Both the position numbers and the translations under genes were made by a program. Under the pieces are notes generated by a model that was not told where the DNA came from, did not search any database, and was given only the letters and a program-made list of their open reading frames with translations. 64,000 bases of DNA. It comes from Lichina pygmaea. Taxonomy: Eukaryota; Ascomycota; Lichinomycetes; Lichinales; Lichinaceae. Positions 53,901 to 62,964 of this stretch are shown piece by piece. Each line of letters starts with the position of its first letter. Position 1 is the stretch's first letter. Where the stretch lies: positions 372,001 through 436,000 of the forward strand of contig OY730172.1 in the NCBI GenBank assembly GCA_963422465.1, written 5' to 3'.

Positions 53901-54465
53901 GGTCCAATGGCTTCCTCTGGCAGAGTTCACGCAGAACAACTCCCAGTCTGATTCCTCTGGCATGTCACTGTTCTTTGCCAACAAAGGGTTCCATCCACAG
54001 CTCAGCATCACACCCACGAGTGAAGCCTGCAACCAAGATGCTATGGAAATCTCTGGAGAAATGACGCAGATTCTGGAACAGTTGCAAGCTGAACTCCGAC
54101 TATCCCAGGAAGCTCAAGCTCACGCCACCAATTTGCATCAAGTCCTGTCACTGTCCTATCAAACTGGAGATCTTGTTTGGCTGAATACCAAGAACATCAG
54201 GATACACCACCCATGCAAAAAGCTTGACGACAAGTGGATTGGACTATTCAAGGTGTTGAAGACAGTCGGAAACCATGCCTGCCATCTGGAGCTTCCACAC
54301 ACTCTCAAGATCCACCCTGTCTTTCATGTTTCCTTTCTACGTCTGACACCTGCTAATCCTATCCCTGGCCAATCAAATGAACACCCTGGCCCTGTCATTA
54401 GTCAAGACACAGATGAAGAGTTCCAGGTTGAAGAAATCCTTGACTCCAAGCCAGCAATGTCTTGA
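50901..54465 (+). pseudogene. pol: Ty3-1 G pol: protease, RT, RNase H, integrase
   Basis: Protease LIDSGCSAFGCIGASFAQ; RT with FCVDYRALN but YVDNILVYS, the second catalytic Asp changed to Asn; RNase [17 protein letters not shown]; integrase with HTGIAKTH...CHVCAQAK, DFITDLPKS, SDRGGQF and HHPETDGQTEQENQE, open for 374 codons (53341-54465). Stops: TAG 51679-51681 (CAG), TGA 52318-52320, TGA 52771-52773, TGA about 52954, TAA about 53008, TGA 53275-53277, TGA 54463-54465. Confidence 0.9.
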
Positions 54466-54663
54466 CAGAAGTTCAAGTACCTGGTCAAATGGTCTGGATG
54501 GCCAATTGAAGATGCCACTGAAGAGCCTATTGAGCATCTTGACAACACCAAAGATGCCATCTACAACTTCCATGAGAAATACCCAAGGAAGCCACAGTCA
54601 CAGAACTACACCCACGAGCGGCCTGAGGCTCACAGGAGTTCGCCATGTGAAGGAGGAGAGTAA
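54466..54663 (+). pseudogene. Ty3-1 G chromodomain remnant and polypurine tract
   Basis: The only copy in which the chromodomain core is uninterrupted after the common TGA: QKFKYLVKWSGWPIEDATEE then PIEHLDNTKDAIYNFHEKYP. Aromatic residues Tyr, Trp and Tyr/Phe typical of methyl-lysine cages are visible. It cannot be reached without reading through TGA at 54463-54465. Confidence 0.8.
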
Positions 54664-54939
54664 TGTCACAGTTCTGGCCCAGTTGCATATCTGGCACAAG
54701 TCACACACCTTGCCGGGAAGTCCCATCTGCACTGTTTGCCTGTTTGCTCCACTGTATCCCCTGCCTATAAGAACTTCTCCTGCTCCCCCAGCTTCTTCTC
54801 TTCTTCTCTTCTTCTTTTCTCTTTTCCTTCCTTGTCTTTCGTCTCGTACATCAATCCAAGTCTCAAGTCTCAAGCCAAGTCAGGTCAAGGTTACCGAATC
54901 AGTTAGGCTTGAGTTCTGCTCTGCCATTGCCTCGTCACA
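54664..54939 (+). repeat. Ty3-1 3' LTR of element G (276 bp)
   Basis: Starts directly after the purine tract and ends CTCGTCACA before ACAGC. Same length as the 5' LTR; differences between the two seen at several sites, often CpG versus TG or CA. Confidence 0.96.
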
Positions 54940-55193
54940 ACAGCTTGAGCTTCTCTTAAGAGAAACATCTAGCAGCAAGGAGATCAGGGCTCCCAGGATA
55001 AGAGAAATAGTTTAGAGCTTGCCTCTAGTGCTGGTAGAGTTGAAAAACTCTAGGAAAGCTCAGGCAGGGGGTGTGGTCTCCAGCTTGAGTTAATACAGCC
55101 AGATTTCCCTAGAGTCTAGTTGGAAAAGACTGCCCAGGAAAGTACAGTCTTGGGGAGTGGTCCCAGGATTGTGCAATTACTGCTAGGAACCAG

Positions 55194-56631
55194 GTGACCC
55201 TTTGTGAACAACCCACTGTGCAGGTTACCTACCCTATGCCTGTCAAAAAGAAGAAACCAGACTCCTCCCAGAACACTACCAGAAAAACAACACCTTCTCC
55301 AACAACGCCAGCTCCCAGTTCTGCTGGTACTCAGCCTAGCTCTTCTACCTTCTATCCAGCTCTCCAGAATGACTACAACCTACTGGACTCATGGCTCAAG
55401 ACTCAAGCTACCCCAGAATCTGTACTGAAAAGCTGGGAGAATATTAAGAAAAACTCTTGTACTAATGAAGCCCAGTCCACCAAAACCCAGTCTCTCCCCA
55501 CTGGTCTGACCAACAAGATTTTCCAGGAGCTGGAGAATATTAACAAGCAGCTAGACAAGCAAGAATCTAAGCCATCATATGCCCAGACTGTTCAGAAACA
55601 TATCCCAGCTCAAATCCCTCTAGCTCCAAGGATTCTGAAGGAAGTTCTTGTCCACCCTGGTAACCAGACACCTGATATGGCCAACAGGACTCACATCCAG
55701 CTTTTTCAAGCTCTCCAAGACAGACTCCCCAGTCCCTATAATACACAAGTCAGAGCAGTGAGAAAGCTTCCCTCAGGGGACATTCTTATTAACACTGAAA
55801 CCCAAGAGACTAAGAGTTTTCTGGAGAAAGACTCTGCCTGGATATCAGCTATTTTTACCAAGGAAGCAACTGTCCAACCCAAGAGATTCCCAGTGTTGAT
55901 TCATGGAGTCAGAACCACAGACATCCAGCCAGAAAACCTGGAAAAAACTTGCCAGACTATCCAGAAGCAACCTATCCCTGAGCAAGCAAATCACTATTCT
56001 AACAGCCTACTGGTCAAAGAAAGCTATAGCTCAAAAGAAACAAGTTACTTCACTCCACCTGGATCTGGCCACCCCTGAACAGGCTAATCTTCTAATTGAG
56101 AGTGGAGTAGTGCTGGGCCACAGATTGCATGAGGCAGACTCTTTTCTGGCTAACACAGTGGTGGCACAATGCTTCAAGGGCTTTGGGTATGGACACCAAG
56201 CTCGCCTGTGCAGGAATCAAGCTGTATGTGGTGCCTGTGGAGGCTAGCATGAAAGAAGGACCTGCCAAATCCCTGAGCAACTGCTAAAGCCAAAATGCAG
56301 CAACTGCAAGGGAGCTCACCGAGCCTGGGCCAGTACATGCCCAGTACGCCAAGAAGCAGTCAAGAAGGCAAGAGAGGCATGGATTTCCCGCCCAGGGAAG
56401 TATGAGATCTCCACTGCTACCACTGTCCCAGTCACACAGTCTCCAGTTACTTTCCCCTTCATACAGACTCTTCCAGAGGGAAAAAGACAGAAAACCACAG
56501 AGCCAACTAGAAGCTCAGAGAGACTCAGAGGAGGGCCAGAAGTGCAAATTCTGTCTACAAGATCAACAAACACAGGAGGAAAGCAGTCAGTCAACCCCTT
56601 CAAGATCTTTGAAGATGAAATGTCTACATGA
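55194..56631 (+). pseudogene. LINE-A copy 3 ORF1
   Basis: Starts MTLCEQPTVQ like copy 2. A 2-bp loss near 55965 shifts the frame, a 3-bp loss lies near 56535, and a CAG-to-TAG stop lies near 56245 within the zinc-knuckle region. The stop again overlaps the ORF2 start as ATGA. Confidence 0.9.
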
Positions 56632-59600
56632 AGAATACAAAGTTCACACTTCTTCAATACAATGTGCAGAAAAGGCAATCAGTCCAAGAGCTACTTCTAG
56701 CAACCCCAACTCTTCAAGAAGTAGATATTATTGCACTTCAAGAACCCTGGAAGAATCCTCACCTTCAAACCAGCACCTCAACTGTTTTTTCTTCTTTTCT
56801 TCCTTTATATTCTCCAGAGATTGGTAGAACTCTTTTTCTTATTAACAAAAACCTGAAACTGTCATCTCTCCACCCTACTTTCTGGAGTAAAGTCTTTGTT
56901 TCTCTTGAAATTCATCTGGAAAACACCTCTACTTCTCTGTGGGTGCATAATCTATACTTCACTCCCTCAAGTCAAGAGAACTACCTACAAGCATCAGAAG
57001 CTCTTCTCTGTCTACTCCAAAATGCTTTACAAGCAAAAGGGCAGCATATTCTTCTTACAGACTCAAATCTTCACCACCCTGACTGGTCAAAGAAAAGAAG
57101 ACTATATTCTGACACTGCACACAAGTTCCAAACTCTAATGAAAAACTCAAATCTGGAGTTAGCTATTGCACCTTTTACACCCACAAGAGCTAGATCTCTT
57201 TCCCACAAACCCTGTTCACCTATTGATCTTTCCTTTATATCTTCTTCTCTTTCTAACTCTCTAATCTTTTCTAAAATTGCTTTGCAGTTCTTTCATGGGT
57301 CTGACCACAGACCTGTGCTAACTAGCCTGGACCTGGACTCACCAAGAAAAACCTGGAAGCCAGAAAGGAACTGGAAAACACTGGACACAAACCTGGCAAA
57401 ACAAGAGTGTAATAATTTGCAGCTGCCCTTCCACTTTCAAGATAAACATGAAGTGGATAAGTACTTGGAATATCTTAACTATTTTCTCCAAGGAATAGCA
57501 AACAGATGCACAGAACTCCAGAAGCAATCTAGCCACTCAGTCCCCTGATGGAACCAAGAGATCCAAACTAAAGTTAAGCAGGAAAGAAGAATAAGAAGAC
57601 AAATGCTCAGAGGACAGGCAAGCCAAGAAGAGCTAGAAGAAGCAACTAAGCTCAAGAGAAAAGCTGTCAGAGAAGGCAAACAGAACACCGTCAGAAAACA
57701 AGTTCATGAGCTAGCCAGTTCCTCAAAATTCTGGAAGCTTGCAAAGTGGGGAAAATCAAAAGCTAACAAGACCCCTGATCTTCCTCTGGTCCCTGATCTG
57801 GAGACTCAAGAAGGACTAGCCAAAAGCTTTGAGGAGAAGACAAAATCTTTCTCAGCTCAATTCTTTCCAGAAGCACTTGTTCCAGAACCAAGTACAGAAA
57901 GTCACCAGAGTACCCCAGAGATCCAGCTTTCTCAGGAGGTTACCACTGAAGAAGTGGAGCAAATTCTGACCAAGAAGAAACCTTTTACAGCAGGAGGAAA
58001 AGACAAACTGCCAAATGGATTTCTGAAAGCTCTGGGCCCCAAGTTCTGCCAAGCTATAGCTGTTCTCACATCAACATGCTGGAGACTGGAATATTTTCCA
58101 GAGAGATTCAAGAATGCAAAAACAGTCTGTCTAAGAAAACCTGGCAAGAGAATCTATAACCAAGCTAAAGCCTGGCACCCTATAGCTCTGCTAAACACAA
58201 CTGGCAAGCTGATGGAAGCTATTACAGCAGCCAGACTAAGCAAGGTAGCAGAAGAGGCTAAACTCTTGCCAGAAATTCAGATGGGGTTCAGGAAAGGCAG
58301 ATCAACTGAATCAGCACTTTTCCTTCTAACTTCCCAAGTGGAAAAAGTCTGGAAAGAAGGCATGGTTGCATCTCTACTTTCTCTGGACATCTCAGAAGCA
58401 TATGACAGAGTTCTTCCAGAGATTCTTCAAAAGATTCTGGAGAGAAAAGGAATCCCTCTCTGGCTAACTTCTTGGGTTCTCTCTTTCTGTACCAGACATA
58501 CCACCACTCTAGTTTTTGATGACTCTGAGTTCTCTTCTATTCGTATTCACTGTGGAGTTCCCCAAGGTTTCCTTTTATCTTCTATTCTTTTTCTATTCTA
58601 TATTTCTGAACTTCATAAGACTGTACATTCTCCTACTACTGGTGTTTCTACTCTGGGATTTGCAGATGATACAAATCTGCTTGCATTTGGACACTCTCTT
58701 AAAAGCAACCTTCTGAAGTGGAAGAATACACATCTTAAATGTCTATCTTGGGCTGCAAGACATGGAATGGTCTTCTCTCCTGAGAAATATGAAATACTCT
58801 ATTTTTCCAGAAGAAGATCAGACAATCTGCAGCTCAAGCTTAGACTTGGGAATGTGATTCTAAAACCAAAAGAAGAAGTGTGAGTATTGGGAGTGTACCT
58901 GGATGCCAAACTCCACTGGCACAAACACCACAGGATTATTCTTCAAAAAGCACAAAAAGCACTATCTTCTCTTTCTAGAACCTCTTACTCCACCTGGGGC
59001 TTTCCAGTTCTCACAGCACACCTTGTGTACACTGCAATACTCAGATCTGTACTGAGCTATGCAGTGGGAATTTGGTTCAACCCACTCAGAAAATCCTCTA
59101 ATATTTCCTCTCTTATCATATTCCAAAACAAATGTCTGAGACTTATTGGGGGTGCTTTCAAAGCCACTCCTTCTTTTCTATTAGAGAGTGAGCTTTTTCT
59201 TTTTCCTCTAGATCTCTATTTTAAATTTCGCACAGCTTGTTTTCTATCTTCTATCCAAACCTCCTCTCTGAAAGACTTTCTTGACAGTACCTTTTCTTCT
59301 ATTTCTTCCTATGCTTCTTCACTGAGGAAACCTTTAAAGAAATCCTCAACTATCTCTCCTAATTGGAAGTTCACTTGGTTAAGTCAAATAACTACTAACC
59401 AGGCTAGTTCAAAGAAAGAACTAAAAATACTCTTTACTAAAGAGTGGGAAAACCAATGGGAGGAGAAGAAAAGAAAAGGCTATGCTGGATGGCAGGTGTT
59501 TTGCCCAAAACCTCACTACAACAACCTAAAGCTCTACAAAGAGCTACAGAAAGCTGAGGCAAGTCTACTACTGCAAACCAGAACTGGGAGAATTGGTCTA

Positions 59601-59870
59601 GCAAGTTTTCTTTTCAGAGCTGGAGTCCCTGACTTTCCTACCCCCCTATGCATGTGTGGTCAAGCAGAAGAGACAGTAAAGCATATTACCTCTTCATGCT
59701 CTCTCTACTCAAGTCAAAGACAACATGCTCTCTTTAACCCCCAAGATTTCACTACTATTATTTCAAACCCAGAGCTTCTACAGAAGTTTCTGTACTGGTT
59801 TATGTCTTTGAAAAGACTAAACTAATTTAATCTGGCTTTCAAACTTCACTATTCACACTCCAACATCTAG
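56628..59870 (+). pseudogene. LINE-A copy 3 ORF2, three stops and no frameshift
   Basis: Exactly the 3243-bp length of intact ORF2. Three nonsense changes: TGG to TGA at 57546-57548, CGA to TGA at 58881-58883, and CAA to TAA at 59823-59825, all C-to-T or G-to-A. All endonuclease and RT motif residues listed for copy 2 otherwise remain, except LDISEAYDRV for LDISGAYDRV and QGFLLSSI for QGSPLSPI. Confidence 0.92.
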
Positions 59871-60057
59871 AAGCTTTTCCTACCAGACACTACAAGATTT
59901 TCTTTTGCTACACTTTCTAGTCACCGCCCTGCCTTCAGTTTTTATTCCTTTAAAGGTTTTCTGAAGAAGTTCACTATTAGCTGGAAGATCTGCATGGCTG
60001 TAAAGCTACAAACAGTGTAAGAATCAAATCAAAAAAATCAAAAATCAAAAATCAAAA

Positions 60058-60942
60058 ATTCTGGCAAGAGATTTTCTTTCTCAGCTAGTTCACTTAGTCT
60101 TGCAGCTGCAATAGCTTCTATTAGCTTCCCAATCGTATTCAGGACAGCTATAGGGCACTATGCTTTTGCTTGACAGTAGGATCTCTTGCCAGGTTTCCTT
60201 AGGCAGATTGTCTTGGCTGACTTGTACCTGTCTGGAAAGTATTCCAGTCTCCAGCAAGCCTCCAAAACCTTAGCAATTCTTTTGTTAAAAGGGTCTCCCA
60301 ATGCTCTTAGAAATCCATTTGGTAGAGTATCTTGGCCTGGTGCTGAGAGAGGTTTTTTCTTCTTTAGAACCTCTTGTACTTCTTCCTTGGAGACTTCTTG
60401 GGATAGTTGCTATTCCTGGGTTTCTTCTGGCAGGTCCTGTTCCTCTGGCTCTGGCTGTAGGGGAAGAGAGAAGAATTAAGTCCTGAAAGCTTCTGTTTTC
60501 TCTTCAAAAGACTTTGCCAGCTGTCCTTGTTGTCCTATAAGTTCTGGGACTATTGGTAGGTCAGGAACTTTGCCAGCTTTTTCTTTTCTCTATTTAGCAA
60601 TTCTCCAGTAGTCCTGGATTTCTGCTAGCTAGTGGAGATGTGTTCTGAATTTCTTTCTTTTAGCTTGTCTGATCAGACTCTTTTTCTTTTTAGTTATCTC
60701 CTCTAGTCTGGTGGTTTCCTCTTGGCCTTGGAGTACTTTTCTTCTTACTTTTCTTTCCTTCTGGAATATTTCTTTGATTTCCTGGTTCCACCATGGTACT
60801 GTATACCTAGACTCTTTGCAAGGTTGGGTTGTCTTGTTTGCAATTTCTTGGAGAGTTTTGTCCAGTCTTTCCAGGTAATCATCCACTTCTTTCTTGCTAG
60901 TTAGAGATAGAATAGGTGGTAGGTTATCAGCTTCTTGTCTTG
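60058..60942 (-). mobile_element. LINE-B fragment (ORF2 linker region)
   Basis: Nearly identical to 20391-21270 and on the same strand. It encodes the complement of the region between endonuclease and RT (VPWWNQEI, RKVLQGQEETTRLEEI) up to LLPEI. It is bounded by the tail of LINE-A copy 3 and by the gypsy-2 LTR. Several stops. The last five bases before the LTR are TCTTG, the expected gypsy-2 TSD. Confidence 0.85.
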
Positions 60943-61381
60943 TGTTAAGGCCTAGGCCGGAACAGCCCAGGTAAGCAAGGGAGAGGTGTGAGTCATGCGG
61001 AACAACATCCGACCGATCCGGTGGACGAGCAAGAGCTAAGCGAGGAGCTCGTCCGGTGGACGAGCAGGAGCTAAGCGAGGAGCTCGTCCGGTGGACGAGC
61101 AGGAGCTAAGCGAGGAGCTCGTCCGGTGGACAAGCAGGAGCTAAGCGAGGAGCTCGTCCACGCAAAAGGATGATACCCCTCGAGGAGACCCCCCCCCTTG
61201 GGGCATCTGTATAAAGACCCCCAAAGAGCCCGGAGGGATTAGCTCTCCAGGCTGAACGCACATTACGAGCGACAATAGCAAGAGAGTTACCCCACTTGCT
61301 ATTCATCTATTGAGTCCCTGCCCTCCTCGGTCGAAGACAGGACCACCCACATTCTGTGTGAACGTGGACTGGCCTTTAACA
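60943..61381 (+). repeat. Gypsy-2 5' LTR (439 bp)
   Basis: Starts TGTTAAGGCC and ends GGCCTTTAACA, a perfect 10-bp terminal inverted repeat, much longer than that of Ty3-1. Contains a four-unit tandem repeat, a run of C (61191-61198), and TATAAAG at 61210-61216. Confidence 0.9.
61020..61159 (+). repeat. Four 35-bp tandem repeats inside the gypsy-2 LTR
   Basis: Units start GGTGGACGAGC at 61020, 61055, 61090 and 61125. Each contains GGACGAGC and GAGCTCGTCC, so adjacent units can form hairpins. Repeats upstream of the TATA box commonly act as enhancer-like elements in LTRs; that function is inference here. Confidence 0.9.
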
Positions 61382-61391
61382 GTTTCAGCCT
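61210..61391 (+). promoter_or_regulatory. Gypsy-2 TATA box, proposed transcript start and self-priming site
   Basis: TATAAAG at 61210-61216 is 39 bp upstream of AGGCTGAA (61249-61256). The reverse complement TTCAGCCT is at 61384-61391, exactly 2 nt after the LTR. The geometry is the same as in Ty3-1 with an unrelated sequence. Confidence 0.65.
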
Positions 61392-61419
61392 CTAACACAT
61401 AGGACACCGGCTCAATACG

Positions 61420-62964
61420 ATGGCAGATCCACGCAGCCCTACCCCTTCGCAGGCAGGCCAACCTCGGGCTGCGCCTCAGGCGCAAGCCCAGGAACCACCT
61501 GTCCCTACCACCCTCACCTTACCTCCAAAGCCGTTGAAGGTAGGTACGCCGAAGAGGTACGATGGATCACGAGGGGGATTGGAATTATTCTTCTCTCAGC
61601 TTGAGCTTTACTACGGATTCAACGCCGCACAATTCCCTACGGAACAGGAGAAGGTGCTGTTCGCAGCTTCCTACCTGGACGGACCGACATTTGCCTGGTT
61701 TAATGTCTACCTACAAGACTTCCTCGACAACAAGGAAGATCCCTCTAGCATGGAGACCACGACACAGCAGATCATTGGGAGATTCTCTACCTTCAAGACC
61801 CAGATGAAGAAGACCTTCGGGGTCATTGATGAAGAACGAGATGCGGAACGAAAGCTCCAAGCACTACGGCAGACAGGGTCAGCATCAGACTTCGCGGCGA
61901 AGTTCCAACAGTTGTCAGTGAGGACGCAATGGGGAGACAGTGCCTTGACGGCACTATTCTACCAAGCTCTCAAGGAACAAGTCAAGGATGACATCGCACG
62001 AGGAGACCGACCCACCGACCTCAAGGATATGATCGACACAGCGGTACGCATCGACGACCGACAGTTTGAACAAGAACTCAAGAAGCGAGGCAAGCATGCA
62101 AGGCCATGGGGCAAAAAGACAGCGCCAGCACAAGACAAGTACGGCTTGACACCCATGGAGATCGATGCAACAACACCACAGGCAACAAAGAAGAAAGAAA
62201 CACGGAAGTGTTACAATTGCCAGAAGGTAGGACACCTCGCAGCCAACTGCCAAAGCAAGAAGAAGAAAGAAGGCAAGGGTAAGCAGTTGAATGCCACCAG
62301 CGCCTGGAAAGGCAAGGGCATTCAGGAGCCACCGAGGGCTCCCAGAGGCACGCTACCCATGAACCGGTCAGAAGCAACACTCCTCGGACAGGAGGACAAT
62401 CTCAGACAGCACATCGAAAGACTGGAGAACGATCTGCAGAGGTCACTGGAGGACCTGCACACAATCCAAGACCAGATCGATAAGGTTCATTGGGAGGATG
62501 ACCTGATCTCCGAATTCGACACAACAGACTACGAGATTGACATAACCGGCATGCCACCAGTTCCCGAGACACCACTACTCCGACGACAGGATGCGACCTT
62601 GTCGGAGGACGGCGAAGCAAGAGTGACGCGATGGGTGGACGACACCATCAGCATCTCACAGCCCCGAGACATCGCAGCGCAAGTGGACTATCACCAGGCT
62701 ACGACACCAGCCTGCAGACGTCCTTATTGGAAAGGATGTGAGGACCACCACTGCAAGGAACATCTCCTAGAGAAAAGGAGAAGGCACTACTTCCCTGGCC
62801 CAGAATACCACAAGAAAGCCTGGAGCATCAAGCACCAGCTAAGCCAGCAAGGGAAAGAACACGATGATTGCGGAGAAGACGCATGGGAGCTATGCTTCAC
62901 TGAAAAATGCGAAAGACACGCGGCAGAACGCCAGGCTCAGGGCCTTGGTTGTTCAAAAAACTAG
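61420..62964 (+). CDS. gag: Gypsy-2 Gag with CCHC knuckle and extra Cys/His region
   Basis: 514 residues. An N-terminal Pro/Gln/Ala-rich stretch is followed by a Retrotrans_gag domain (about 45-225; TFAWFNVYLQDFL, FGVIDEERDAERKLQ, FAAKFQQLS). PMEIDATTPQ precedes the knuckle CYNCQKVGHLAANC (about 263-276), then basic residues. The last 80 residues hold CEDHHCKEHLLEKRRRHYFP and CGEDAWELCFTEKCERHAAE, a second Cys/His-rich block that is conserved in the relic at 40.9 kb. The start is the first ATG after the LTR, 38 bp downstream. Ends CSKN-TAG directly after a slippery heptamer. Confidence 0.93.
   Translation: MADPRSPTPSQAGQPRAAPQAQAQEPPVPTTLTLPPKPLKVGTPKRYDGSRGGLELFFSQLELYYGFNAAQFPTEQEKVLFAASYLDGPTFAWFNVYLQDFLDNKEDPSSMETTTQQIIGRFSTFKTQMKKTFGVIDEERDAERKLQALRQTGSASDFAAKFQQLSVRTQWGDSALTALFYQALKEQVKDDIARGDRPTDLKDMIDTAVRIDDRQFEQELKKRGKHARPWGKKTAPAQDKYGLTPMEIDATTPQATKKKETRKCYNCQKVGHLAANCQSKKKKEGKGKQLNATSAWKGKGIQEPPRAPRGTLPMNRSEATLLGQEDNLRQHIERLENDLQRSLEDLHTIQDQIDKVHWEDDLISEFDTTDYEIDITGMPPVPETPLLRRQDATLSEDGEARVTRWVDDTISISQPRDIAAQVDYHQATTPACRRPYWKGCEDHHCKEHLLEKRRRHYFPGPEYHKKAWSIKHQLSQQGKEHDDCGEDAWELCFTEKCERHAAERQAQGLGCSKN
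62955..62961 (+). promoter_or_regulatory. -1 ribosomal frameshift site A AAA AAC
   Basis: In the gag frame the codons are TCA AAA AAC TAG, so the heptamer A AAA AAC (X XXY YYZ) sits immediately before the gag stop. Slipping back one base opens the pol frame LAVLFESGVGRAG. The same heptamer survives in the decayed copy near 41150. Confidence 0.8.

Larger units (their letters stand above)
49612..54939 (+). mobile_element. Ty3-1 element G, complete, TSD ACAGC
   Basis: 5328 bp with equal-length 276-bp LTRs and a perfect 5-bp TSD (49607-49611 and 54940-54944). Structure: LTR, 2-nt gap, primer-binding site, gag, pol in -1 frame, chromodomain remnant, purine tract GAAGGAGGAGAGTAA (54649-54663), LTR. 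It is the best-delimited member of the family. Confidence 0.96.
49276..60057 (+). mobile_element. LINE-A copy 3, near full length, split by Ty3-1 element G
   Basis: 5' UTR 49276-49611, interrupted by element G, resuming at 54945 with ORF1 and ORF2 to a tail of (ATCAAAA)n at about 60024-60057. Excising G with one ACAGC restores the UTR of copies 1 and 2. ORF1 has small deletions and ORF2 three stops. Its outer flanks do not share a TSD. Confidence 0.9.

Noticed and set aside
61020-61159. CRISPR-like array of regularly spaced repeats
   Set aside because: The units are contiguous tandem repeats without unique spacers and lie inside an LTR of a eukaryotic retrotransposon.
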